DNA of 64,000 nucleotides from Verrucomicrobiaceae bacterium. Lineage in GTDB: Bacteria > Verrucomicrobiota > Verrucomicrobiia > Verrucomicrobiales > Verrucomicrobiaceae. A program made the translations under genes and the position numbers. Shown one piece after another: positions 1 to 8,700 of this stretch (within the stretch, counting starts at the first letter, position 1; the number at the start of each line of letters is the position of its first letter). The stretch is from assembly GCA_016795465.1 (NCBI GenBank), contig JAEUHK010000059.1, positions 17,182 through 81,181 of the forward strand. The letters are read 5' to 3'. A model generated the notes under the pieces. It ran no database searches. It was not told where the DNA came from and saw nothing but the letters and a program-made list of their open reading frames with translations.

Positions 1-1653
1 GCACGCACCATCAACTGGTCGAAGATCCCGTGGCACATCGTGCCGGTGAATGATGACGCGTGGTGGGCACGCGTGCGCGAGGAGCTGCGGCTGATCTGCG
101 CCAAAGCCTCGTCGTGGGGCTTTAATGCTGTTTCGTTCGATGACGTGGCGCATCTCGCGGATCACGAATGGCTGGAGCCTGAGCTGCGAGAGCGTGTGAA
201 GGCGTTTCGAGGCGAGTTTGCGGCCTGTTTCGAGGTTTGCGCGGAGTTTGGACTGCGGGTGTTTGTGACGATGGATGTGATGTCGCTGACGCCGGCGCTG
301 AAAGCACGCGTGGGCACGGAAAAGGTCGCTTTTCTCGCTGGTATGCTCGATGCCTTCCTCGCGGACTTTCCGCAGGTGGCGGGTGTGATTGCCCGAATCG
401 GCGAGGCGGATAGAAAAGGCGTTCACGATGAGTTTCGCAGCGAACTGACCATCCAAACGCCTTCACAGGCTCGTGAACTGCTCCAAGCCTTGCTTCCGGT
501 GTTTGAGCGGCATCAGCGCACGCTCGTCTTCCGCACCTGGACGGTCGGCGCGTATCCCATCGGCGATCTGATGTGGCATCGCGACACCTTTGAGCGTGTG
601 TTTGGCGGCCTGGAGAGTGATTCGCTCGTCGTCTCGATGAAATACGGCGAGAGCGATTTCTTCCGCTACCTGCCGCTGAACAAGAATTTCTTCCGCACGA
701 AGGTGAAGAAGATCGTCGAGTTCCAAACGCGGCGTGAATACGAGGGCTGCGGTGAGTATCCGAGCTTCGTCGGCTGGGAGTATGAGCGGTATGTGCGCGA
801 GCTACGCCAATCGCCCGATGTGATCGGCTGCATGGTGTGGTGCCAGACCGGCGGCTGGGTGCCGTTTCGACGGCTCGCCTTCCTCGATGCCGAGGCGCTG
901 TGGATCGACCTGAACACCTTTGTGACCATTCACGTCATGCTCGGAAGCCTTGTCGAAAGCGCCGTGCGAGCCTTTGCTGAAGAACGCGGCCTTCCCAATG
1001 CCCGTGCCTTGCTGGAACTGCTGCGGCTGAGTGATGAAGTTGTGCGCGAGTTGCTCTACACGGAGGAGTTTGCGCGGCAGAAGCTCTTTTTTCGCCGCGT
1101 GCGCATCCCGCCGCAGCTTCAGGTGTATTGGGGAAACATCTTCATCAATCACAGCATCAAGAAGCTGCTCACGCACTTCGTGAGGGAGCCGGAAGGAGCT
1201 TTGCGGGCCGCGGCGAGGTGCCTGGATCGTCTCGATCAGATGCTGGCGCTCGCTCCGCAGGCCGGTGTGCCGGTGGAGGACATTCAATTCATGCGCGATA
1301 CCTTCCGGCTGCTCGCTCTGGCTCGTGAATACTACTTCACCGAGTTCACACCCGAGCTGGAAGCCAGGCTGCGCGAAGCGAAACGCGACTACAAAGCACG
1401 GTGGCCGAAACGCGGCCTGCATGCCCGCTACCGCGTCAAAATGGATTTCAAACCCTTCTGGCTGAAGCGCCGCTACCTCGGCTGGGCGCTGGAGCTCGTC
1501 CTGCGCCGCCGCCGTGGCTACCGGATCATCGACCGCCTGCTCACCCTGCACCTGCTGTCGATGATCTATCGTCTGATTGCCTGGAAACGCCCGCACTGGA
1601 TCCCCGGCTTCGCCAAGGAAAGCGCGATGGGCGTGGACGTGGTCTTCCGGTGA
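1..1653 (+). CDS. TIM-barrel glycoside-hydrolase-like protein, 5' end outside window
   Basis: The reading frame is open from the first base, so the true start lies upstream and at least 550 residues are present. The N-terminal part (AWWARVREELRLICAKASSWGFNAVSFDDVAH region) alternates hydrophobic strands and helices like a (beta/alpha)8 barrel. It carries acidic residues in strand-end positions (RIGEAD, KYGESDFF) and a C-terminal helical region rich in Arg, Lys and Trp. The overall feel is that of large carbohydrate-active barrels such as GH67-like alpha-glucuronidases, but I cannot name a family with certainty. No signal peptide can be judged because the start is missing. The stop codon abuts the stop of the convergent ArsR-type gene with no spacer. 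Confidence 0.6.
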   Translation, partial: ARTINWSKIPWHIVPVNDDAWWARVREELRLICAKASSWGFNAVSFDDVAHLADHEWLEPELRERVKAFRGEFAACFEVCAEFGLRVFVTMDVMSLTPALKARVGTEKVAFLAGMLDAFLADFPQVAGVIARIGEADRKGVHDEFRSELTIQTPSQARELLQALLPVFERHQRTLVFRTWTVGAYPIGDLMWHRDTFERVFGGLESDSLVVSMKYGESDFFRYLPLNKNFFRTKVKKIVEFQTRREYEGCGEYPSFVGWEYERYVRELRQSPDVIGCMVWCQTGGWVPFRRLAFLDAEALWIDLNTFVTIHVMLGSLVESAVRAFAEERGLPNARALLELLRLSDEVVRELLYTEEFARQKLFFRRVRIPPQLQVYWGNIFINHSIKKLLTHFVREPEGALRAAARCLDRLDQMLALAPQAGVPVEDIQFMRDTFRLLALAREYYFTEFTPELEARLREAKRDYKARWPKRGLHARYRVKMDFKPFWLKRRYLGWALELVLRRRRGYRIIDRLLTLHLLSMIYRLIAWKRPHWIPGFAKESAMGVDVVFR

Positions 1654-2040
1654 TTACTTCTTTGCCGTCTTTTTCTTCGCGGTTGCCTTCTTCGGCTTCT
1701 TGGCGGTTTTGGGATGGCGCAGGGCGTGGAGCTTCTTTTCGTCGGCGCGGGTAGGTTCGTCCTTTTTGGAGCCTATTTTGAAGTGGCTGAAGAGCCGGGC
1801 GAGCAGTGCGGCGTGCTTGTGCTTGATCTTGAGGTGGGCGCCCTGTTTGCCGGTCTTGATGAGGCCGACGGCGACGAGCTGCTTCAGGTGCGCAGCAAGG
1901 TCGGCATCGCCGATGGCGAGGAGGACACGCAGCTCTGGCACGGTGATTTTATGCTCCTGCACGAGGTGGAGAAGGCGCAGGCGGGCGGGATCGGCGAGGG
2001 CGGTGACAAACGGGAGGAGAGTGGTCATGGTGGCTGCCAT
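1654..2040 (-). CDS. ArsR-family winged-helix transcriptional regulator
   Basis: Small DNA-binding protein (about 128 residues). The opening FVTALADPARLRLLHLV is the hallmark first helix of ArsR/SmtB regulators. It is followed by a helix-turn-helix (VPELRVLLAIGDADLAAHLKQL) and a wing (GLIKTGKQGAHLKI). No Cys-rich metal site is visible, so the effector is unknown. The C-terminal tail after residue 90 is very basic with repeated AKK/TAKK, histone-like, and may add nonspecific DNA affinity. The start is uncertain: ATG at 2040 or ATG at 2028, neither with a clear ribosome site. It is the third gene of the btaA-btaB run on the same strand, 76 bp behind btaB, and a palindrome lies in that gap. Confidence 0.8.
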   Translation of the reverse strand: MAATMTTLLPFVTALADPARLRLLHLVQEHKITVPELRVLLAIGDADLAAHLKQLVAVGLIKTGKQGAHLKIKHKHAALLARLFSHFKIGSKKDEPTRADEKKLHALRHPKTAKKPKKATAKKKTAKK

Positions 2041-2083
2041 GCTTCGCCGAGAAGAGAGCCGGGCGGCAAGCGAAATGGCGAAA

Positions 2084-2099
2084 GTGACAAAATCGTCAC
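2084..2099. promoter_or_regulatory. Putative operator, GTGAC-N6-GTCAC palindrome
   Basis: The gap between btaB and the ArsR gene holds GTGACAAAATCGTCAC, a perfect 5-bp inverted repeat with a 6-bp spacer, about 45 bp upstream of the ArsR start. Near-identical sequences occur upstream of both phoB-type genes and of tpsB in this window. It could be an autoregulatory operator or a site shared with the PhoB-type regulators. Confidence 0.4.
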
Positions 2100-2116
2100 C
2101 ACAAAGCCCGGCAGAC

Positions 2117-2722
2117 TCATGAGCGCTTTCGCCCGATGAACATGCCGTAATGCCAGAGGCCGAGGTAGGCGGGGTGGCGTGTGTCGCTAAGCGGGGTGAA
2201 ACGCTGGCGCAGCAGCGGCCAGAGATGTCCCTGCATGCGGACGTGGTTGCGGCGCATCCACTTTTCGAACCACGAGGTTTCGGTGTGATAAAAATCGACA
2301 ACGGCGATGATGCCGTCGGGGTTCAAATCGGCGGCGGCAGTCTCGATGGCACGCTCCCAGCCGGGATTGAACATGCTGAGGGCATAAGAGCAGAGGATGA
2401 GATCGAAGCCTCCTGCCGGGGTGTCGTAGGCTCGCTGCACGAGTTGCACGCCATGGGTGCGCTGTTTGGCGATGCGGAGCATGTCCACGCTCAGGTCGAG
2501 ACCGGTGATGGAGGCCTCGGGGAAGGCGGCGCGGAGGACATTCAAGTTTCGTCCGGTGCCGCAGCCCACCTCGAGGATGCTTTGCGGCCGGATGAAGCCC
2601 GCCGCACGATGAATGACGGCATCGCGGCCGAAGAGGAAGCTCCAGCGCGTGGCATCGTAAATGCGGGAGTGGAGGGCGTAGTAGCCTTGAAGGGTCTCGT
2701 GGGGTGCGGTGACGGCGTTCAT
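2117..2722 (-). CDS. btaB: BtaB-like SAM-dependent N-methyltransferase (betaine lipid synthesis)
   Basis: Predicted to add three methyl groups to the homoserine amine of diacylglyceryl-homoserine, giving DGTS. The 201-residue protein has a class I methyltransferase fold: motif I ILEVGCGTGRN near residue 50, an acidic post-II residue in TGLDLS, and motif IV DLILCSYALSMF. The length matches BtaB (about 210 residues). The ATG at 2722 overlaps the btaA stop (ATGA), which fixes this start over an upstream extension and indicates translational coupling. Function is assigned mainly because it follows btaA directly; by itself it would only be a generic class I methyltransferase. Confidence 0.85.
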   Translation of the reverse strand: MNAVTAPHETLQGYYALHSRIYDATRWSFLFGRDAVIHRAAGFIRPQSILEVGCGTGRNLNVLRAAFPEASITGLDLSVDMLRIAKQRTHGVQLVQRAYDTPAGGFDLILCSYALSMFNPGWERAIETAAADLNPDGIIAVVDFYHTETSWFEKWMRRNHVRMQGHLWPLLRQRFTPLSDTRHPAYLGLWHYGMFIGRKRS

Positions 2723-3897
2723 GGCAGGATCTCGGCGAAGTGGGTGCTGCCGTAGGTTCCCACGCGGTCGAGCGGATGGAGTCGCGTGGTGATTTCGGGA
2801 TGAAAACGAAGACGCGCACGGATGTCCGCCGGGATGAAATCGACATCGAGTCCGGCGCTTCGCATCAGGATTTTCGCGCCGGAGCGGCTGTTGGCAAAAA
2901 TGAGCTCCCACTCCTCGCGCAGCGCGTCGAGGTCATGCGCGGCGAGCCAGTCCTGATGGTCGAGCAGCACGAAGTGGGAGTATTCACCCGGATGCTCGCG
3001 GAGGAAATTCGAGATCGTGGTGGTGCAGGGCTTGAGACGATGCAGACGCTCGCGCAACGCGGGCTGATGCTCGTGACGGAGGTAGTTCGGACAGCAGGTG
3101 AAGGAGTAGCTGCCGGTGATGTACACACGCCAGAAGTAATTGTCCGCCATGGGCAGCTCGGTGAAGACATGGCGCATCTTGTCCTTCACATAGCCGCTGA
3201 GGCCGCCGGGATAGCTGTCCTGGATGAGCTTGATCTGCGGACGTGGCACGCCGAGCAGCGTCATGAGCGCGGGCTGGCGCACGAGCCAGTCAATGAAGCC
3301 GGTCCACACCTCGCGCTCGATCATTTCCCAGGCGGCGCGTTGTGCCTCGAGGCTACGGGCATCAAGGAGGGCGAGCGCGAAGTTTTTGATGTTCGGCTTG
3401 AGGCGGAAAAGCGCCTGTCCCATGACCCACGCGGCGATGCCGGAGGTGCCGTGGTAGTAAAAAGACTTCTTCATGCTGCCGGGATGGAAGAAGCCGATGC
3501 GCCGATCCCAGAACGTTTGCGCGGCGGGGCTCAGAGTGCCTCGAACCTCCGCATAGAGTGTTTTGTGAAAGCGATGCGAGCCGATGCCGAACATCTCGAA
3601 GAGATCATCAAAGCCGCCGCGGGCAATGAGGGCCATCTTCAGCTCCAGCAGCGCGTTCTGGCGGAAGTTCACATCAATGGCATGGATCTCCGCGGGATCA
3701 TCGAGGAGGTAGTCGAGCGCATTGCAGCCGGCGCTGGTGATCATGACGACCTTGCTCGTGGCATCGAGGCCGAGCATCTGCCGGTCGAGGCGCGGGTCTT
3801 CCCAAGCGCAGTTGTAGATCAGGTTGGAGCCGTGGACGTGCTTGAAGACGATGTCGTGAGCGGCTTTGACGAGCGGACGAGTGGCGTGATGAACCAT
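2719..3897 (-). CDS. btaA: BtaA-like SAM:diacylglycerol 3-amino-3-carboxypropyltransferase
   Basis: The DUF3419/BtaA family transfers the 3-amino-3-carboxypropyl group of SAM to diacylglycerol, the first step of betaine-lipid (DGTS) synthesis at the membrane. The 392-residue protein has the family's typical length. An N-terminal YNCAWEDPRLD segment, a SAM-binding-like stretch (VVMITSAGCNALDYLL, then IHAIDVN) and a C-terminal FVLLDHQDWL fit the family. It is followed by btaB with a 4-bp overlap. In other bacteria DGTS replaces phospholipids under phosphate limitation, so PhoB-type control would be expected. A weaker relative of the GTGAC palindrome (3942-3957) lies about 45-60 bp upstream. Confidence 0.9.
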   Translation of the reverse strand: MVHHATRPLVKAAHDIVFKHVHGSNLIYNCAWEDPRLDRQMLGLDATSKVVMITSAGCNALDYLLDDPAEIHAIDVNFRQNALLELKMALIARGGFDDLFEMFGIGSHRFHKTLYAEVRGTLSPAAQTFWDRRIGFFHPGSMKKSFYYHGTSGIAAWVMGQALFRLKPNIKNFALALLDARSLEAQRAAWEMIEREVWTGFIDWLVRQPALMTLLGVPRPQIKLIQDSYPGGLSGYVKDKMRHVFTELPMADNYFWRVYITGSYSFTCCPNYLRHEHQPALRERLHRLKPCTTTISNFLREHPGEYSHFVLLDHQDWLAAHDLDALREEWELIFANSRSGAKILMRSAGLDVDFIPADIRARLRFHPEITTRLHPLDRVGTYGSTHFAEILP

Positions 3898-3953
3898 CGC
3901 TCAACAAAACAAGCAGGCGTGCGCCTGGCGAATGCTGCCGTGGAGCACTTTCG

Positions 3954-5669
3954 TCACCTGGCGAGCTTCAGGAAGGCCATCTCTTCATCGAGCAACAGGC
4001 CTTCCGGCACCTTCTCGGCAATCTGGAAAGCCTCGGCAGGTTTGCCAGTCGTGGCGAGGAGTCCGCTGAGAACAGCACGGCGCCCAGGCGGCATGCCATC
4101 GGCTTTGAGGTGGCTGCTCATGACTTGGTCCAATGTACCGCGATCTCCGAGACGATAGGCGGCGAGGGCGCGGAAGAGCGCCGGCGACTTGGTGGCATCG
4201 GAAAGCACGACTTCCATTTCCTCGCCGAGCAGCAGTCGCAGGTAGGCGAGCTCTTCGGCGATCTGTGCATTGGCGGGATTCATCTCCTGGAGGCCGCGAG
4301 TGACTTCGAGCAAGGCCCGCGTGTCCTTTGAGCTCTCGGCGATGGTTTTGGCATGCAGCAGGAATTCCGAGCGACGTGCCTCGACGGCGGTGGCGAGGTG
4401 CAAAAGGCCTTCGAGCGCGAGCTCCGGCATTCCTAGACGCTCGCTGAGACCGGCGGCGAGCTCGAGCTCCTCGAACTCTCGGGCGGCGATGGCGGACTCG
4501 ATGGCAAAGCCGAGCTGGCGGCGGGATTCCTTCATGTCGGGCTGTAGATGACTCTCGGCATCGGCGAGCCAGATGGAGACGAGGGTGTTGGAAACGGGCG
4601 GGCGCTTGCTGGGGAGAGCCTGCTTCATCTCCTGCCAGCGGCCTTCACCGGCGAGAGCCTTGATGAGCGCGGTGAAGAGCGGACGCGAGGACATGGCGAG
4701 TTGCGGCGGGACGATCTTGAGCAGCAAGGCGTGCTCGTGATGCGCGGCGAGCCACGCGGCCATCTCGACGAGCGTGCCGGCCTTCTCGGTTTCAAAGCGT
4801 GAGACCTCGCGGCGGATCAATTCGTCCTTTTGCTCCGGAAAGAAGCGGATGAGGGCGCTGACAATGTCGAGCCGGACGCCGAGATCGGCATGCGGATGAC
4901 CTTCGACGATAGGGAGCAGACGCTTCGCATCTTCGGCGGTGAGCCGCGCATCCCGCAGGATGGCACGCGCGGCGGCGATGCCGACAGGCGGCGGGAGATG
5001 GCAGAGCGCCCAGAGCTCGGTCCATGACTGGTTGCGATACTCCGGGAAGGCGCTGCGGCTGTTTTCGATGGCAAACTCAAGCCGGGCCTCCGGCGAGTCT
5101 TTGTCGAGAAGACGTGCTTTGCGGGCGGAATCGACGGCTGCGGTCGTCTGACCTTCGGCAGCTTGCAGGCGGGCAAGCATCGCGAGCGCCTCGGGAGTGC
5201 TGGCGGCTTCGGCGGGCAGAGCAGCATGCACGCGGCGAGCTTCATCAACGCGGCCGAGCTCGACGAGGCAGGTACCGTAGAGCAACTGGTCCTCGATGGA
5301 GAGCGGCTGCTTTGTGGCGAGCAGGCGGAGGTGGTAGGCGAGCTCACGACGATCACCCTTCACGAGCTTCAAATACTGGATGATGGCGTGAAGCACCCCC
5401 GGTTCCTCCGGCGAGAGGTTTCGTGCCTCGATGAGCTCGGCGATGGCATGGCCCATGTCATCGGCCTCCATGGAAACGACGGCCTCGCGAGCATGTGAAC
5501 GTGCCCAGGCATCCCGCAGCGCGGTGCGGGCAGGACGCCAGACGATACCTGCGACGACAACAAGGCCGACGACGGCGATCAGCCACACGCTGAATCGTCC
5601 AAGCACCGGCACCTTGGGCTGGTGATACTCGACCGGTGTATCATTTTGAGGCTGGAAGTCGAAGGACAT
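3954..5669 (-). CDS. Membrane-anchored TPR-type repeat protein
   Basis: Unnamed 571-residue protein. Residues 1-24 look cytoplasmic, one transmembrane helix spans about 27-45 (VWLIAVVGLVVVAGIV), and the remainder is alpha-alpha hairpin repeats reminiscent of tetratricopeptide repeats (for example AHAIAELIEARNLSPEEPG-like and LEEALAMLARLQAAEG-like units). The bulk is therefore predicted to sit in the periplasm as a protein-protein scaffold. It is the last gene of the secretion operon, 45 bp behind the giant exoprotein gene, and that gap is made of a dispersed repeat. I infer an assembly or secretion accessory role from position only. Confidence 0.75.
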   Translation of the reverse strand: MSFDFQPQNDTPVEYHQPKVPVLGRFSVWLIAVVGLVVVAGIVWRPARTALRDAWARSHAREAVVSMEADDMGHAIAELIEARNLSPEEPGVLHAIIQYLKLVKGDRRELAYHLRLLATKQPLSIEDQLLYGTCLVELGRVDEARRVHAALPAEAASTPEALAMLARLQAAEGQTTAAVDSARKARLLDKDSPEARLEFAIENSRSAFPEYRNQSWTELWALCHLPPPVGIAAARAILRDARLTAEDAKRLLPIVEGHPHADLGVRLDIVSALIRFFPEQKDELIRREVSRFETEKAGTLVEMAAWLAAHHEHALLLKIVPPQLAMSSRPLFTALIKALAGEGRWQEMKQALPSKRPPVSNTLVSIWLADAESHLQPDMKESRRQLGFAIESAIAAREFEELELAAGLSERLGMPELALEGLLHLATAVEARRSEFLLHAKTIAESSKDTRALLEVTRGLQEMNPANAQIAEELAYLRLLLGEEMEVVLSDATKSPALFRALAAYRLGDRGTLDQVMSSHLKADGMPPGRRAVLSGLLATTGKPAEAFQIAEKVPEGLLLDEEMAFLKLAR

Positions 5670-5714
5670 GAGGGGAAATGATGAATGACGAATGCCGAAG
5701 GACGAATGAGTGGG
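5670..5714. repeat. Dispersed GACGAATGACGAA-type repeat filling an operon junction
   Basis: The whole 45-bp gap between the exoprotein stop and the TPR gene start consists of phrases such as GATGAATGACGAATGCCG and AAGGACGAATGAG. These match phrases in the larger repeat at 17799-17914. No Shine-Dalgarno sequence precedes the TPR start codon. Confidence 0.6.
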
Positions 5715-8700
5715 TTATTCGGCACCGCCGCGGCGTTTGCGCTCGTCTTCGTCACTGGTGCCTTCACCGCCGCCGTAGCCGAGGATCTCGACAGTGATGA
5801 CGGAGGGTGTTTGAGAGTCTTGCTTGGTCTCCTGGGTCTGCTTGGCGGCCTGCTGTGCGGCGGGAGAGTTGCTGGTGGCAGCAGTGGCGGCCGCGGCGCT
5901 GGCGAGACCACCAAGCGACGGCGTGGCGACGGATGGAGCGGCGGCAGAACCGGCACTCGTGCCTCCCACGGAGATGTTTGCGGCATTCAGCACGACGGCG
6001 GCGGCGATGTTGAGATTGCCCGTGGCACGAATGCCGGCATCGCCCGCATCCACCGCACCGATGGGCGCGATCAGATCAACATTGCCCGGACGCACGCCCG
6101 CGACGGTGGCAAGCACGCCAATGCCACCACCCGTGGCGAGACCAGCGAGGTCCGTGGCCACGGCAGCACTCGATGGATCAATGATGACGCGGGTGGGCGG
6201 TGCGGACTGGACCGTCTTGGACGATGAACCAGCGGCGATGTCGCCGATGCTCGACCAGATGGTGATGTCGCCACCGCGGAGGGTGAAGATACGAGCGATG
6301 CCGATGCTAACGTCGTCATTGGCAAAGACAGAGATATTGCCGCCCGACTCGGAGATGATGCCAGGAGGCGCGAGCGTCTCGCCGAGCACAGTGGAGGCAA
6401 GTTGTAGGCCACCACCGGGGGCGAAGATGCTGATGTCTCCGCCGCTCTTGGTGCGCACATCGCGTGCCTGGGTGTAGATGCTGCCGGTGCCAAAGAGAGG
6501 CACATCCCGCGCCGGGTCATACGGCTGAGTGGCTCCTCCTGCAGCAATCGGGCCACCAATGATGGGTGGTCCGATCCCAATGACTGGTGGGGCATTAAAG
6601 AACAGGGCGTCAATAGCCTTGTCTCCAGCCGCGTAGGTGCCTGCATCAGGGCTATCAGGATTGTTTCGATCACGACCGGCGTTTCGCAGAGCCACGTAGA
6701 AAAGGCCGAGCGCGAGCTGTTTTTGCTGCTCGGAGGTCAAAGCGGGATTGTTGAGATCCACGAACGGCACTCCGAGCAATTCGGCGAGGTCCGCTAGATT
6801 TCGCGGTGTGCTGAAATCAGTGATCAACCGATTGAAATCGAGTTGGCTGCCGCCGAGCCCCGTTGCCACGCCTCCGAGGCCTGCGGCCAGCACAATGTCC
6901 GCGCCCTCAAAGGGCAGGAAGGGATTGCGGCCGTTGCCGATGCTGTTGATGCCGGTGCCGGTGCCGTCCGAATTGTTCGCGCCGGTGCCGAGATCGAGGT
7001 CACGACCGGCGAGCACTTGGAGCGTGCCAGGACCATTGATCTGGATGTCGCCTGCTTTCGGACGCTCCGTGGAGGAGGGCAGGTTGCCGGTGGCGACGGC
7101 TGCGGTGCGCAGCGGTGAGTTGGCATTGTAGGCAATGATGTCGCGTCCAGCGGAGACGAGCGTGAGATCACTGCTGCGGACATTTTGAATGTAGAACGCG
7201 ATGTCGGAGATGTCGCGTGAGGCGAGGATGGAGGATGCTTTGCCGGAGAAGAGCGTGAGGCCGGAGATGTCGCCACCCGAGGCATAGATGCGCAGCGGAG
7301 AGGTGTCTGCGACGTGCAGCACACCCGGTGCATGGAGCTGCTGCTTGGCCTGCGTGGTAGCAAACTTGCCCGAAGTGGAGCCGGACTCGGTGAGCACGGT
7401 GTTCAGATTGTCGAGGAAAGTGGCGCTGGTGAGGCGTGCCGTGAGGTTGTTCACGGCGGTGGGCGCGGCAGGATTAAAGAAGGTCTCGTAATAGGAGTAA
7501 GGCTTCAGCACGCCGGGGATCGAGGCGGGATTCGCGTCGGAGAGATTCACCGTGGCGGAGCGCCAGACGGTGGTCTGGCGGCCGGTGAGGATGGTGGAGG
7601 ACACACCGGTGGGCACCAGGCCGTTCAGCGCCCCGGCGGCGAGCAACTCCAGCGTGCCGGTGGGTGAGGGAGACAGGTTCATGCGGCCGGCGAGCGAGAT
7701 ATCGCCGCTGAACGCGATGGCCTTCAACGTGCCCGGCATGAGCGTGGTCAGCGTCTCAAACGGAGCGACTGCCGTCTCGGCGAGGCGCAGCCACGGCTGG
7801 TAGGCCGACGCGGAGCTGGAGCTGAGCAGGAGGAGATCGCTGAGCCAGAGCGAGAGGATGGAGGAAGGCTCCGCGGTGCTGGCGAGCGTGGCTGCCTGAC
7901 GAATCGTGACATCGCCACCGAGCGAGGCGACATTGACCGCGCTATCGGCCGAGTAGGTGGAGAAGTAGGTTTTATACCAGTGACGGTTCGTGAGGCCCTG
8001 CGGGAGCAGGAAAGTGTTCACAGCAGGCCCGAGCAGCACATCACCGCGAGCGCTGACATCAAAGCTGCTCTTGCCAAGGAAGAGCGTGGTGGGCATCCAG
8101 GTGTCCTGCGGCTGCACGGCATTGCCGGAGGCCAGACGGCCAAGTGAGATGGAGCGCGTGGCATTCGTGGTGATGGCTCCACCGGCGGTCAGCGTGCCGG
8201 TGCCGCGCTCGACGTAGTAAATGCCGCCGTCGATGTTGCGACCGGACAGCACGGTGACATCACCACCGCCGAGTTCGAGCAATCCGGCGGCACTGGGCGT
8301 GCCGCGGGCAGCACGGGCATTCGTCGGCGTATGGGCGCTGACGTTTTGCACATCGCGTCCGGCTTCGAGCACCACGTTTCCACCGCCGAGAGCGGCCACG
8401 CCGTCGAAGAAGTTGCTGAAGTTCACCCACCAGGTCGTGGAGGCTGCGACGTCGTTGATGCGCTGGATGCCGCTCTGGCGCACGTCGATGTTTCCGTAGT
8501 CCCCGGCGGCATTCACATAACCGCGGCGCAGGAGCCAGTTGGTCGGGAGCTGGCGCGATGAATCCGCCACCAGCGTGCCAGCATCCCGCGTGAGATGCAC
8601 GATGTCATTGCCTGCCTGCACGCTCACATTGCCGCCTGCCATGCTGTATTGCACCGCGTAGAGCTGCTGCACGGCACCAAGCTCGGTCTGCGGCACGTTG

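Noticed and set aside
2740..4158. Long open frame antisense to btaA (472 codons)
   Set aside because: It mirrors the codon pattern of the real gene on the other strand, as is usual at this GC content, and shows no recognisable domain or start signal.
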